Positions 48,424-56,958 of a stretch of 64,000 nucleotides of DNA are shown here, piece after piece. The stretch is from Rhodococcus marinonascens NBRC 14363 (lineage in GTDB: Bacteria; Actinomycetota; Actinomycetes; Mycobacteriales; Mycobacteriaceae), in NCBI RefSeq assembly GCF_001894885.1, contig NZ_BCXB01000018.1, positions 1 to 64,000 on the forward strand. Reading direction: 5' to 3'. The notes beneath the pieces were generated by a model. It worked only from the letters and a program-made list of their open reading frames with translations, had not been told where the DNA came from and did no database searches. The position numbers and the translations under genes are program-made. Positions within the stretch are counted from its first letter, which is position 1. Each line of letters starts with the position of its first letter.

Positions 48424-49836
48424 TCACCAATTGGTGAACAGCAGATGGTTGATCGCCAGCGCCCCGACTGCCTGCGCTGCCAGCCAGAATCTGTGGCTAC
48501 CCCTCGGTAGGAGCGCCGGGGCGGTGAGGAGCCACACTTCGAACGGCAACCAGATCCGTTCGGTCTCCGCCTTGCTCAACCTGCTGAGGTCGGCGATCAC
48601 CACTATCAGGAGCGCGGAGATCACGAGTACCGGAACCGGCGACAACGACCGCAACCGCGCCCAGGAAAACGCGCGGGGCAGAGCGGCGGGCACTGCCACT
48701 CCCACCGCACAGACGAGCGCGGCGAAGTTCGCCCAACCCCAGTACGCGAAAGGCCGATCCATGGCGATGCCCTGGTAGTAGCGCTCCTGCACCAGCGTGT
48801 AGCCGTCGAACCACCAGAACCCGTACGCCGTGAAGATCGCGGCGACGGCCAGTGCCCCGATCACGGCGCCGAGGAGCGATCGCGCAGTCCGGGCGACGAG
48901 GAGCACCGCAACAGCCACTACACCCATCAACGCCAGTCCGTAGCTGAGGTAGACGCCGAATCCGAGCAGAACACCTGCCCCGAGCGCGGCCAACCACGGG
49001 TACCGCACACGCCGCGACGCCGAGAGCGCCAGCAGTGCAATCCCCCATGCGACTACACCGGCGAAGATCGCGTCGGCCGAGGCTGCGATCCAGATGACCG
49101 CGGGCGCCAAGGCCAGGAACGGAGCAGCCCGGCGCGCCATCTGCTCGTCACCGAGCGCACGGACCGTGACAATCACTGCCACAGCGGCGCTCGACCCAAC
49201 CGCGACACACAGCGCGGACGCCCATGCTCCACCGCCTAGCCCAATCCGGTCGAGCCACACGAACGTGAGCACCGCACCGGGAGGGTGCCCGGACACGTGC
49301 GTGGTCCACGAATCGGGTTGGTAGTCCAGAATTCTCTGCGAGAATCCACGAAGCACCGCCGGAATATCGGTGATTCCAGGCACGTCATGCAGGTATTCGT
49401 CCCTGGACGTGAGCCGGTCGACGAAGCCGCGCTGCCATCCGTCCACCATGGCCAGCGCCATCGCCCACGCCACCGCGGTCAGGTAGGTACCCACCGCCAG
49501 TCGACGCCACGACAATCGCTGTGCCAGCGGCGGACCCCACAAGACCATCGCGACCGCAATGAGGACCGCGAACGGAGTGCCCCAGCCGACGTGCACATCC
49601 CGGAAGCCGAAGAGCGGGGCGGCATCGGCGAAGTCCTTGACCGATTGCGCTGACCGGTTGATGATCGGAGTGATGGTCTTATTGCCCAGATACGGTACGA
49701 CGAACGCCACCGCGACGAGCAAGAGAGCCAACGCCGCACCCACACCATCGCTGCACCGAAAGTTGCGTTTACCAGCTTGCTGAGCAGATCGGATGATGTC
49801 ATCTCCTTTGGCGAATGCCGCACTCGCGCCCAGCAT
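48424..49836 (-). CDS. Multi-pass membrane protein, probable GT-C-type glycosyltransferase
   Basis: About 470 residues with ten or more membrane segments. It resembles the Rv0541c group of conserved membrane proteins. A periplasmic loop after the first segment carries GFRDVHVGWG, and the segment TTHVSGHPPGAVLTFVWLDR is conserved-looking. The neighbouring operon (nucleotide phosphorylase, sugar epimerase, GT2, DUF2064) has the same gene set as Rv0535-Rv0541c, which supports a role in moving sugars from lipid carriers. The start is uncertain because the N-terminal 40 residues are weakly constrained and overlap the divergent promoter. Confidence 0.7.
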   Translation of the reverse strand: MLGASAAFAKGDDIIRSAQQAGKRNFRCSDGVGAALALLLVAVAFVVPYLGNKTITPIINRSAQSVKDFADAAPLFGFRDVHVGWGTPFAVLIAVAMVLWGPPLAQRLSWRRLAVGTYLTAVAWAMALAMVDGWQRGFVDRLTSRDEYLHDVPGITDIPAVLRGFSQRILDYQPDSWTTHVSGHPPGAVLTFVWLDRIGLGGGAWASALCVAVGSSAAVAVIVTVRALGDEQMARRAAPFLALAPAVIWIAASADAIFAGVVAWGIALLALSASRRVRYPWLAALGAGVLLGFGVYLSYGLALMGVVAVAVLLVARTARSLLGAVIGALAVAAIFTAYGFWWFDGYTLVQERYYQGIAMDRPFAYWGWANFAALVCAVGVAVPAALPRAFSWARLRSLSPVPVLVISALLIVVIADLSRLSKAETERIWLPFEVWLLTAPALLPRGSHRFWLAAQAVGALAINHLLFTNW

Positions 49837-49855
49837 AACGACGAAGGATGGCCTC

Positions 49856-50662
49856 ATGGTTGAACAATCCTCGCCCGAACTGCCCTCCGCGGACATTGCC
49901 ATCATCGGTGGGAGCGGCTTCTACTCGTTCTTCGAGGAGGGCGCCGCCACGGTCACGGTCGACACTCCGTACGGCAGTCCGGCCGCCCCTATTACGGTCG
50001 GCGACGTCGAGGGCAAGAGGGTCGCCTTCTTGCCGCGACACGGCGCTCGACATGAGTTCGCGCCGCACACGATCCCCTATCGCGCGAACCTGTGGGCACT
50101 GCGCATGCTCGGTGTGCGTCAGGTGTTCGCCCCCACCACCACCGGCAGTCTCACCCCCGAACTCGCGCATGGTGCGATGGTGGTACCCGACCAACTCGTC
50201 GACCGCACCAGCGGTCGTACCCAGACGTACTTCGACGGCGGCGGCGTACACGTCCAGTTCGCCGACCCGTACTGCCCCGTTCTTCGCAAGGCGGCGTCGC
50301 AGCCGGGGACGATCGAGGGCGGCGTGCTGGTGGTGATCGAGGGACCTCGGTTCTCGACCCGGGCGGAAAGCTTATGGTTCGCTCGGCAGGACTGGAGCCT
50401 GGTGAACATGACAGGCCACCCCGAGGCTGTCCTCGCACGCGAGCTCGAGATGTGTTACGCAACTATCGCATTGGTCACCGATCTCGACGCGGGGATCGAG
50501 GTGGGTGCCGGTGTGCGAGCCGTGGATGTGTTCGCCGAGGTCCAACGCAATATCGGATCACTGAAGACGCTGGTGCGGTCGGCGATCGCCGCCGCCCCCG
50601 AAGGCGCCTGCGATACCTGCCGGGTCCACGAGGGTGAAACACTACCGATCGAGCTGCCGTGA
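49856..50662 (+). CDS. mtnP: S-methyl-5'-thioadenosine phosphorylase
   Basis: A 268-residue purine nucleoside phosphorylase-family enzyme cleaving methylthioadenosine to adenine and methylthioribose phosphate, as for Rv0535. The phosphate-binding motif IIGGSGFYSFFE is near residue 15, the RHGARHEFAPHTIPYRANLW segment near 60, the substrate pocket NMTGHPEAVLARELEMCYA near 183, and TDLDAG near 210. GAAGGA lies seven bases upstream of the chosen ATG. Its stop overlaps the next start by four bases (GTGA), beginning a chain of four coupled genes. Confidence 0.9.
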   Translation: MVEQSSPELPSADIAIIGGSGFYSFFEEGAATVTVDTPYGSPAAPITVGDVEGKRVAFLPRHGARHEFAPHTIPYRANLWALRMLGVRQVFAPTTTGSLTPELAHGAMVVPDQLVDRTSGRTQTYFDGGGVHVQFADPYCPVLRKAASQPGTIEGGVLVVIEGPRFSTRAESLWFARQDWSLVNMTGHPEAVLARELEMCYATIALVTDLDAGIEVGAGVRAVDVFAEVQRNIGSLKTLVRSAIAAAPEGACDTCRVHEGETLPIELP

Positions 50663-51726
50663 CGGGAACGCGCGTACTGCTCACAGGTGCAGCCGGATTC
50701 ATCGGCAGCCATATCCACACCACGCTGTCCGCTGCCGGTCACGACGTCGTGGCTGTGGATGCACTGCTCCCATCCGCCCACGGCGCCGATGCCCAGGCAC
50801 CGGAAGGTATTCAGCGCGCGGACGTCCGCGACCTCCCCACACTGACAGAGCTACTTAGGGGTGTGGACGTGGTATGCCATCAGTCCGCGGTCGTCGGGGC
50901 GGGAGTGAATGCGAGCGACGCCCCCGCATATGCCAGCCACAACGACGTCGGTACGGCGACGCTGCTCGCCGCGATGCACGAAACCGGCTGCCGCCGGTTG
51001 GTCCTGGCGTCGTCGATGGTCGTCTACGGGGACGGAAGGTACCGCAATGCCGTCGGAGAAATCGTGGAGCCTGCGGCCCGCCGAAGCGATGACCTCGCGG
51101 CGGGCATATTCGACACCACCGACCCGACCACCGGTGAGACTCTCGATTGGGAGCTTGTGGAGGAGGATTCACCGTTGCGACCACGGAGCCTGTATGCGGC
51201 CAGCAAGGTCGCGCAGGAAAATTACGCCCACGCCTGGTCGTTGGCCACCGGCGGCTGTGTGACCGCCCTGCGGTACCACAACGTGTACGGCGATCACATG
51301 CCGCGCAACACCCCGTACTCCGGGGTGGCCGCGATGTTCCGCTCTTTCCTCGAAGCCGGTGAACCACCGCGCGTATTCGAGGACGGCCTGCAGATGCGCG
51401 ACTTCGTGCACGTCCGAGACGTCGCTTCGGCGAATATGGCCGCAATCGACGCGCCGATACCGGGATTCTCGGCATTCAATGTGTGCTCGGGGCAACCGAT
51501 CACGATCGGCGAGGTGGCCGTGACCCTCGCGCGCGCCTACGGCGGGCCAGCGCCCGTCGTCACCGGCGAGTACCGTCCCGGGGACGTACGGCACATCGTC
51601 GCAAGCCCTCGACTGGCCGGCGAGAAACTCGGATTCCGGGCGCAGATCCTCCCTGAAGCGGGGATCGCGGCCTTTGCGCACGCACCATTGAGGTCCGCGG
51701 CGCCGGCAGGGCCGCCTCGTGTCTGA
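50659..51726 (+). CDS. NAD-dependent sugar epimerase/dehydratase
   Basis: A 355-residue extended short-chain dehydrogenase. The NAD motif LLTGAAGFIGSHIHTTL is at the N-terminus, the catalytic Ser is in LASSMVVYGDG near 117, and the YxxxK pair is in YAASKVAQENYAHAW near 175. It matches Rv0536 (GalE3) in context. It should modify a nucleotide sugar. Start and stop overlap both neighbours by a few bases, so it is translated with mtnP and the GT2 gene. Confidence 0.9.
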   Translation: MTGTRVLLTGAAGFIGSHIHTTLSAAGHDVVAVDALLPSAHGADAQAPEGIQRADVRDLPTLTELLRGVDVVCHQSAVVGAGVNASDAPAYASHNDVGTATLLAAMHETGCRRLVLASSMVVYGDGRYRNAVGEIVEPAARRSDDLAAGIFDTTDPTTGETLDWELVEEDSPLRPRSLYAASKVAQENYAHAWSLATGGCVTALRYHNVYGDHMPRNTPYSGVAAMFRSFLEAGEPPRVFEDGLQMRDFVHVRDVASANMAAIDAPIPGFSAFNVCSGQPITIGEVAVTLARAYGGPAPVVTGEYRPGDVRHIVASPRLAGEKLGFRAQILPEAGIAAFAHAPLRSAAPAGPPRV

Positions 51727-52393
51727 GCGCGCACCGACCACCCCGCCGGACGTCACCGTCGTCATCCCCTGCATGAACGAGGCCGGGTCCCTGCCCGGTG
51801 TACTGGCGGCGGTGCCCGACGGCTACCGGACGGTGGTGGTCGACAACAACTCCACCGACGACACCGCCGGTGTCGCGCGTGCCCACGGTGCATCGGTGGT
51901 GCGTGAACAGATCCCGGGCTACGGTTCCGCCGTTCACGCCGGGGTACTTGCGGCACAGAGCCCGGTGGTCTGTGTGTTGGACGGCGACGGTTCGATGGAC
52001 CCAGCCGAACTTCCGCGCCTCGTCGCCGCATTGGACTCGGGCGCCGATCTCGCGGTGGGGCGTCGTCGTGCCGATCGGCGCGGAACGTGGCCGCTGTACA
52101 GCAGAATCGGCAATGCCGTCCTCGCCGCGCGGATTCGACGCCGATATGGACTGCCGGTCCACGATCTCGGGGCGATGAGAGCCGTCCGACGTCAGGCCCT
52201 ACTCGACCTGCACGTCGACGACCGGAGGTCCGGGTATCCGCTGCAACTTCTCGTCCTCGCAGGCCGTGCGCAATGGCGGGTTGTGGAGCACGACATCACC
52301 TACCGCCCGCGCACCGCAGGAACATCGAAGGTGTCCGGTTCCCTGAAGGGGACCATCACTGCAGTGCACGACTTCTGGAAGGTGATCGGGTGA
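51719..52393 (+). CDS. Family 2 glycosyltransferase, polyprenyl-phosphate type
   Basis: A 224-residue cytosolic GT2 enzyme (VTVVIPCMNEAGSLPGVLAA at the start). The nucleotide-sugar Asp motifs are VVVDNNSTDDT near 42 and CVLDGDGSMDP near 85. The DLGAMRAVRRQALL segment near 150 is of the dolichyl/polyprenyl-phosphate mannosyl- or glucosyltransferase type, as in Rv0539. It could charge a polyprenyl carrier used by the multi-TM protein beyond mtnP. It overlaps both neighbours by 4-8 bases. Confidence 0.88.
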   Translation: MSERAPTTPPDVTVVIPCMNEAGSLPGVLAAVPDGYRTVVVDNNSTDDTAGVARAHGASVVREQIPGYGSAVHAGVLAAQSPVVCVLDGDGSMDPAELPRLVAALDSGADLAVGRRRADRRGTWPLYSRIGNAVLAARIRRRYGLPVHDLGAMRAVRRQALLDLHVDDRRSGYPLQLLVLAGRAQWRVVEHDITYRPRTAGTSKVSGSLKGTITAVHDFWKVIG

Positions 52394-53049
52394 CGCTCGA
52401 CGTCGTGGTTCTCGTCGTCGCGAAAGCACCGGTCCCCGGTTTCGCAAAAACCAGGCTTGCGACCGAGATCGGCGATACCCGAGCCGCCGACCTCGCGGCG
52501 GCTTCGCTGCTCGATACCCTCGACGCCGTCGCAGCAGCCGATGTCACGCATCGAGTCGTAGCGATGACCGGTGACCTCGACCGAGCGGTCGGGACCGAGG
52601 ACATCACCTCGGCGCTCCGCGGATTCACCGTGATACAGCAGCGCGGAGGCAGTTTCGCGGAGCGACTGGTGCACGCACACGCCGACGCATTCAGGGCGTT
52701 CGCCGTGCCGATTCTCCAGATCGGGATGGACACCCCACAGGTGAGCGCGGCTCTCCTCGAGGAATCGGCGGCGATCCTGACCCAGCAAAAACGGTGTGTC
52801 CTGGGGCCCGCCGAAGACGGCGGTTGGTGGGTCCTCGGTGTGCCGGACGCAGTGATGGCGGAAGCGATACTCCCCGTCCCCACGTCGCGTCCGGACACCG
52901 GCCGGCTCACCCGCGATGCTCTTGTCGCGAGCGGTGCGGAGGTCGTGGACCTACCGATGCTCCGCGATGTCGACTACGCGGCCGATGTCGGACCGGTCGC
53001 TGATGAGTGCCCCGCCTCCAGCCGTTTTCGCGCTGCGCGAAAGATATAG
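52390..53049 (+). CDS. DUF2064/TIGR04282-type glycosyltransferase-like protein
   Basis: A 219-residue protein with a nucleotidyltransferase-like fold. The N-terminus VVVLVVAKAPVPGFAKTRLA is the family signature, followed by LQIGMDTPQVSAALLEE near 115 and LGPAEDGGWWVLGVP near 140. Family members are annotated as glycosyltransferases, without firm biochemistry. It corresponds to Rv0540 and is the last gene of the coupled set. Its GTG start overlaps the GT2 stop by four bases. Confidence 0.85.
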   Translation: MTLDVVVLVVAKAPVPGFAKTRLATEIGDTRAADLAAASLLDTLDAVAAADVTHRVVAMTGDLDRAVGTEDITSALRGFTVIQQRGGSFAERLVHAHADAFRAFAVPILQIGMDTPQVSAALLEESAAILTQQKRCVLGPAEDGGWWVLGVPDAVMAEAILPVPTSRPDTGRLTRDALVASGAEVVDLPMLRDVDYAADVGPVADECPASSRFRAARKI

Positions 53050-53207
53050 GTAGCGGGCGGCGGGCGGATACACACGTGATCCTGGACGCATCGGGGGGTG
53101 CATCCGGCGATCGTCAGGTTGTAGGAGACCACGCGAAGCGAGAGATCGACCGCCTCGTACCGAGCATCCGTAGTCTGTCAATGCGTGATCAACCTGGAAG
53201 GGGGAAT

Positions 53208-53615
53208 ATGTCCAAACGGCATCGTAAACGCATTAGCCAAGATTCACCCTCAATCGAGGAGGATCGAGAATACTCAACAGTATTCGAGACATGGACGCTC
53301 GAATGTGCAGGCGCCTTCCTCAGGGGATTGGCATCCCTCCAGAATCGCGGCGGCCTGCGGGTTCGATCATTTGAAGTACTACCAAATGAGGACGTCATCG
53401 TTGCCGTGATCGAGTATTACGGCAACGATGACGTCCCCAAGGGTGTGATGGGATACAGATTCATCCTGTCGAAACTTCGAATAATGGCCGACGACAATCA
53501 CGACCCGTCCTTTGCAGCATCACTGTACCTGGAGGACTTGGCCGTAGGGCCGGACATTTCGGCTGAAAATGAACCTGTAGACGGGGTCTACTGGATCAAT
53601 CGCCCCGGATTCTGA
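53208..53615 (+). CDS. Orphan hypothetical protein of unusual composition
   Basis: A 135-residue protein, not recognised. It opens with a basic segment MSKRHRKRISQDS and continues with an acidic alpha/beta-like sequence: RSFEVLPNEDVIVAVIEYYG and SLYLEDLAVGPDI, ending YWINRPGF. GGAAGGGGGA precedes the ATG. The coding sequence is visibly richer in A and T than its neighbours, including at third positions, which suggests transfer. Size and composition would fit an immunity protein or antitoxin, but no toxin is present, so this is a guess. Confidence 0.6.
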   Translation: MSKRHRKRISQDSPSIEEDREYSTVFETWTLECAGAFLRGLASLQNRGGLRVRSFEVLPNEDVIVAVIEYYGNDDVPKGVMGYRFILSKLRIMADDNHDPSFAASLYLEDLAVGPDISAENEPVDGVYWINRPGF

Positions 53616-53804
53616 ATATCCCCCTCCGCTCTCCTTCTGGGTTGAGTCCGTTTCGGAAGGATCCGGAGGTACAGTCTTCTTCGGATCGGGTGCCTTCTTC
53701 TTCTGGAGCTTCCCACTCAGCTTCCCCTGGAACTCTGGGGCAAGGGCATCAGCCGGCCACAACGGGTACCCGCAACCGAGAGAACTGGCCGCTGAGATTC
53801 CGGC
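53616..53804 (-). other. Possible decayed gene end opposite the orphan protein
   Basis: On the minus strand one frame reads GCGYPLWPADALAPEFQGKL, then a Lys/Pro-rich tail (QKKKAPDPKKTVPPDPSETD) before running under the orphan gene. It looks more like a natural protein tail than a random frame, but it has no start and no clear own stop before the overlap. It may be the end of a degraded gene whose front is gone. Confidence 0.25.
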
Positions 53805-54575
53805 TCACCCGAACTCCCCATGCCTGCCGGCTCCCGCAGCGAACCGCGCAGCGCCCTCGAGTGTCCCGTTGGCCAGAGAGAATGCGCCGTGACGGAATTC
53901 GTTCATGAGGGCATGATCTTCGGTGAGCCCGTCCTGCTCGAGCAGCGACAGTCGATCCTGCCTCATACATACCTGTGGAAAGGCCGCGATCTCCCTGGCC
54001 AACTGCTGGGCCGCCGGGATCGCGCTTCCCGCCGCGACCTTTCGGTTGATCAACCCCATATCCAAGGCTTCGTCGGCATCGACCGGGCGCCCGGTCAAGA
54101 TAAGGTCCATCGCGCGACTCTCACCGATCAGGCGCGGCAGGCGGACGGTCCCGCCGTCGATGAGGGGCACGCCCCAGCGGCGGCAGAACACGCCCAGGAC
54201 GGCGTCCTGGTCTGCGACCCGCAGGTCGGCCCACAGCGCCAGTTCCAGCCCACCGGCCACCGCGTGCCCCTCAATCGCGGCGATCACGGGTTTGGTCAAG
54301 CGCATACGGGAGATACCCATCGGTGCGTCGCCGTCGGGCGCGACCCGGTTTCCCGTTTCCGAACCTATCGCCTTCAAATCTGCCCCGGCACAGAATGTTC
54401 CGCCCTCCCCATGTAACACCGCCACAGATGCGCCCTCGTCGGCGTCGAACGCGCGAAAAGCATCGGCGAGCGCCTCGGCGGTGGGCCGGTCCACCGCGTT
54501 ACGCACCGCGGGCCGGTTCAGGCTGATCGTCGTGACCGGGCCGTCCTTGCGCACGAGCACCAAGTTGGAGGTCAT
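53805..54575 (-). CDS. Enoyl-CoA hydratase/isomerase family protein
   Basis: A 256-residue crotonase-fold enzyme. The oxyanion-hole segments are GTFCAGADLKAIG near residue 60 and AIEGHAVAGGLELALWADLR near 98. The second catalytic region reads GVFCRRWGVPLIDGGTVRLP, typical of the EchA subgroup with an Arg-Arg-Trp pair rather than the usual Glu of hydratases, so the exact reaction is open. It is divergent from a TetR gene across about 90 bases and is likely repressed by it. Confidence 0.88.
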   Translation of the reverse strand: MTSNLVLVRKDGPVTTISLNRPAVRNAVDRPTAEALADAFRAFDADEGASVAVLHGEGGTFCAGADLKAIGSETGNRVAPDGDAPMGISRMRLTKPVIAAIEGHAVAGGLELALWADLRVADQDAVLGVFCRRWGVPLIDGGTVRLPRLIGESRAMDLILTGRPVDADEALDMGLINRKVAAGSAIPAAQQLAREIAAFPQVCMRQDRLSLLEQDGLTEDHALMNEFRHGAFSLANGTLEGAARFAAGAGRHGEFG

Positions 54576-54664
54576 CGAAGTTCGCCTTTCCTCGCCGGTA
54601 CGGCGACGCTAGCACTCTTCGACCACCCTTGACACAAGAACGGAACCGATGTTCACTTCTTTAT

Positions 54665-55324
54665 ATGGCCTACCGGCGCACACCCGCGGTCCAGGAACGA
54701 CTGGACGCACTTCGCACCACGCTGATCGAATCCGCGATCGAGCTGATCGCTCGCCATGGATACGGCGGGTGCTCGATCTCGGCCGTCGCGGCAGCGGCCG
54801 GCGTCGGCACCGGCACCGTCTACCGGCACTTCACGAACAAGGGTGAACTCTTCACGGAGGTCTTCCGCATCGTCTGCAGTCGCGAGGTAAGCGCCGCCGT
54901 CGAAGCCGGCAATACCGCACGCAACATCGAGGGTCGCAACCTAGCCGCGGTCTCCGCTTCCGTCAGCACCTTCGCCGAACGTGCGCTGCGCGCACCGACA
55001 CTCGCGTACGCGCTACTCGTAGAACCAGTAGACCCGCAGGTCGACACCCAACGCCTGCTGTTCCGAGAATCGTTCCGTGACGCATTCGCTGGTGCGATCG
55101 CGGCAGCCGTCGAGTCCGGGGAGATCCCCGAACAGGACGCCTCGGTGACCGCAGCCTGCATCGTCGGCGCCATCGGCGAGGCCCTCGTCCTGCCCCTGGC
55201 CCGCGGAGTCGGCGACTCCACAAGCACCGGAGTTGGCGACTCCACAAGCAGCGGATCCGCCGACTCCACGATCATCCCTGCTCTTCTCACTTTCACACTT
55301 CGATCTCTCGGGAGCCCGACATGA
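54665..55324 (+). CDS. TetR-family regulator with repeated C-terminal octapeptide
   Basis: A 219-residue repressor. The helix-turn-helix is ISAVAAAAGVGTGTVYRHFT near residue 38. The ligand domain ends in three 8-residue units, GVGDSTST, GVGDSTSS and GSADSTII, encoded by a 24-base tandem repeat, before a last helix. Neighbours are a divergent crotonase, and downstream acyl-CoA dehydrogenase and crotonase genes with overlapping ends, so a fatty-acyl-CoA-type ligand is likely. The ATG start follows an A/T-rich stretch without a clear ribosome-binding site. Confidence 0.87.
   Translation: MAYRRTPAVQERLDALRTTLIESAIELIARHGYGGCSISAVAAAAGVGTGTVYRHFTNKGELFTEVFRIVCSREVSAAVEAGNTARNIEGRNLAAVSASVSTFAERALRAPTLAYALLVEPVDPQVDTQRLLFRESFRDAFAGAIAAAVESGEIPEQDASVTAACIVGAIGEALVLPLARGVGDSTSTGVGDSTSSGSADSTIIPALLTFTLRSLGSPT
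55205..55273. repeat. 24-bp tandem repeat in the TetR gene
   Basis: Two near-identical 24-base units (GGAGTCGGCGACTCCACAAG in the first) and a diverged third encode three octapeptides in frame. They fall before the final helix of the ligand-binding domain. Confidence 0.8.
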
Positions 55325-56958
55325 CTGCCACACACGAGGTCTTCAACCAAGTGCCTCCACTGACGAACTTCGACGCCGCCGACTACCCACCCCTCCTCGA
55401 AGCGCTTCAACGAGAAGGCGCACACGACGCGCTCGAGGGACTACATGAGGTCGGACGGCTCGCGGGAAGCGAGGAGGCGCAGCGCTGGGGCGACCTCTCC
55501 GAGGCCCACCCTCCGATCCTGCGCACCCACGATCGTTACGGACACCGCATCGACGAGGTGGAATACGATCCCGCCTACCACCACCTGATGACTGCGGCGG
55601 TCGAGATGGGGTTGCATGGCGCCCCCTGGGCCGACCCGGGCCCGCACGCGCATCTGGCGCGGGCTGCGAAGATGGCCGTGTGGGGCCGAGTCGACGCCGG
55701 CCACAGCTGTCCGATCTCGATGACCTACGCCGTCGTCCCCGCGTTGCGGCACAACCGTGAACTGGCGGAACAGTACGAGCCGCTGTTGACCGCCCGAGTC
55801 TACGATCCGACGCTGCGTCCCCCGCTGACGAAGTCCGGTCTGATCGCCGGGATGTCCATGACCGAGAAGCAGGGCGGGTCCGATGTGCGCGCAGGCACCA
55901 CCCGCGCCGTTCCGCAATCCGACGGCAGCTACCTGCTGACCGGGCACAAATGGTTCACCTCGGCTCCGATGTCCGACATCTTCCTCGTCCTCGCACAGGC
56001 ACCGGGCGGACTGTCGTGCTTCTTCCTGCCTCGCATCCTGCCGGACGGCACCCAAAACCGAATGCATCTGCAGCGGCTCAAGGACAAACTCGGCAACCGT
56101 TCCAACGCGAGCAGCGAAGTCGAATATGACGACGCCGTTGCCTGGCTCGTCGGCGAGGAGGGGCGCGGTGTTCCCACCATCATCGAAATGGTCAACATGA
56201 CCCGCCTGGATTGCACCATAGGCTCGGCCACCGGAATGCTTGCCGGCACTGCGCAGGCAACCCACCACGCCGTCCACCGCAGCGCATTCGGCGCCCACCT
56301 GGTCGATCAACCGTTGATGCGGAACGTGCTCGCCGACCTCGCGGTCGAGTCAGAGGCATCCACGACCGTCGCCATGTGGCTGGCCGCGCTCACCGACCGT
56401 GCGACCGCGGGCGACGAGCACGCCATCACGCTGCGTCGCATCTCGCTGGCGGTCAGCAAGTACTTCGTCTGCAAACGCGGGCCGATCCACGCGGCCGAGG
56501 CCCTCGAATGCCTGGGCGGCAATGGGTACGTGGAGGAGTCGCGCATGCCGAGGCTGTACCGGGAGGCTCCACTGCTGTCGGTATGGGAGGGTTCCGGCAA
56601 CGTCGCCGCGCTCGACACCCTGCGTGCAGTGGCGAAGCAGCCGGAGTCGCTACAGGTCTTCTTCGACGAACTCGACACCGCCACGGGCGTCGACTCCCGG
56701 TTCGACATCGCGGTCGAGGATCTGAAGACGAGTTTCCGCGACTTCGGTACCCTTGAGCACCGGGCCCGACGCATCGTCGGCGACATGGCACTCGCCCTTC
56801 AGGGGTCGCTCCTGATTCGCTACGGACACCCGGCGGTCGCGGATGCATTCTGCGTCAGCCGACTGTCCGGGGACTGGGGCAGCGTCTTCGGGACGTTACC
56901 GACCGGCGTCGACACCAGCGTGATCATCGACCGCGCCACCCCGAAGGTAGGATTATGA
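55321..56958 (+). CDS. Acyl-CoA dehydrogenase, AidB-like
   Basis: A 545-residue flavoprotein of the AidB/isovaleryl-CoA dehydrogenase branch. GMSMTEKQGGSDVRAGTTRA near residue 180 is the AidB-type FAD motif, followed by GHKWFTSAPMSD and LECLGGNGYVEESRMPRLYR near 395, including the region of the catalytic base. In E. coli AidB responds to alkylation damage, but in actinobacteria such genes usually sit in acyl-CoA clusters, as here. It overlaps the TetR gene by four bases and the next crotonase gene by four bases. Confidence 0.9.
   Translation: MTATHEVFNQVPPLTNFDAADYPPLLEALQREGAHDALEGLHEVGRLAGSEEAQRWGDLSEAHPPILRTHDRYGHRIDEVEYDPAYHHLMTAAVEMGLHGAPWADPGPHAHLARAAKMAVWGRVDAGHSCPISMTYAVVPALRHNRELAEQYEPLLTARVYDPTLRPPLTKSGLIAGMSMTEKQGGSDVRAGTTRAVPQSDGSYLLTGHKWFTSAPMSDIFLVLAQAPGGLSCFFLPRILPDGTQNRMHLQRLKDKLGNRSNASSEVEYDDAVAWLVGEEGRGVPTIIEMVNMTRLDCTIGSATGMLAGTAQATHHAVHRSAFGAHLVDQPLMRNVLADLAVESEASTTVAMWLAALTDRATAGDEHAITLRRISLAVSKYFVCKRGPIHAAEALECLGGNGYVEESRMPRLYREAPLLSVWEGSGNVAALDTLRAVAKQPESLQVFFDELDTATGVDSRFDIAVEDLKTSFRDFGTLEHRARRIVGDMALALQGSLLIRYGHPAVADAFCVSRLSGDWGSVFGTLPTGVDTSVIIDRATPKVGL

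Noticed and set aside
54639-54660. A TetR operator between the crotonase and TetR genes
   Set aside because: Only a weak GAAC-N4-GTTC dyad could be found, too short to support a site.
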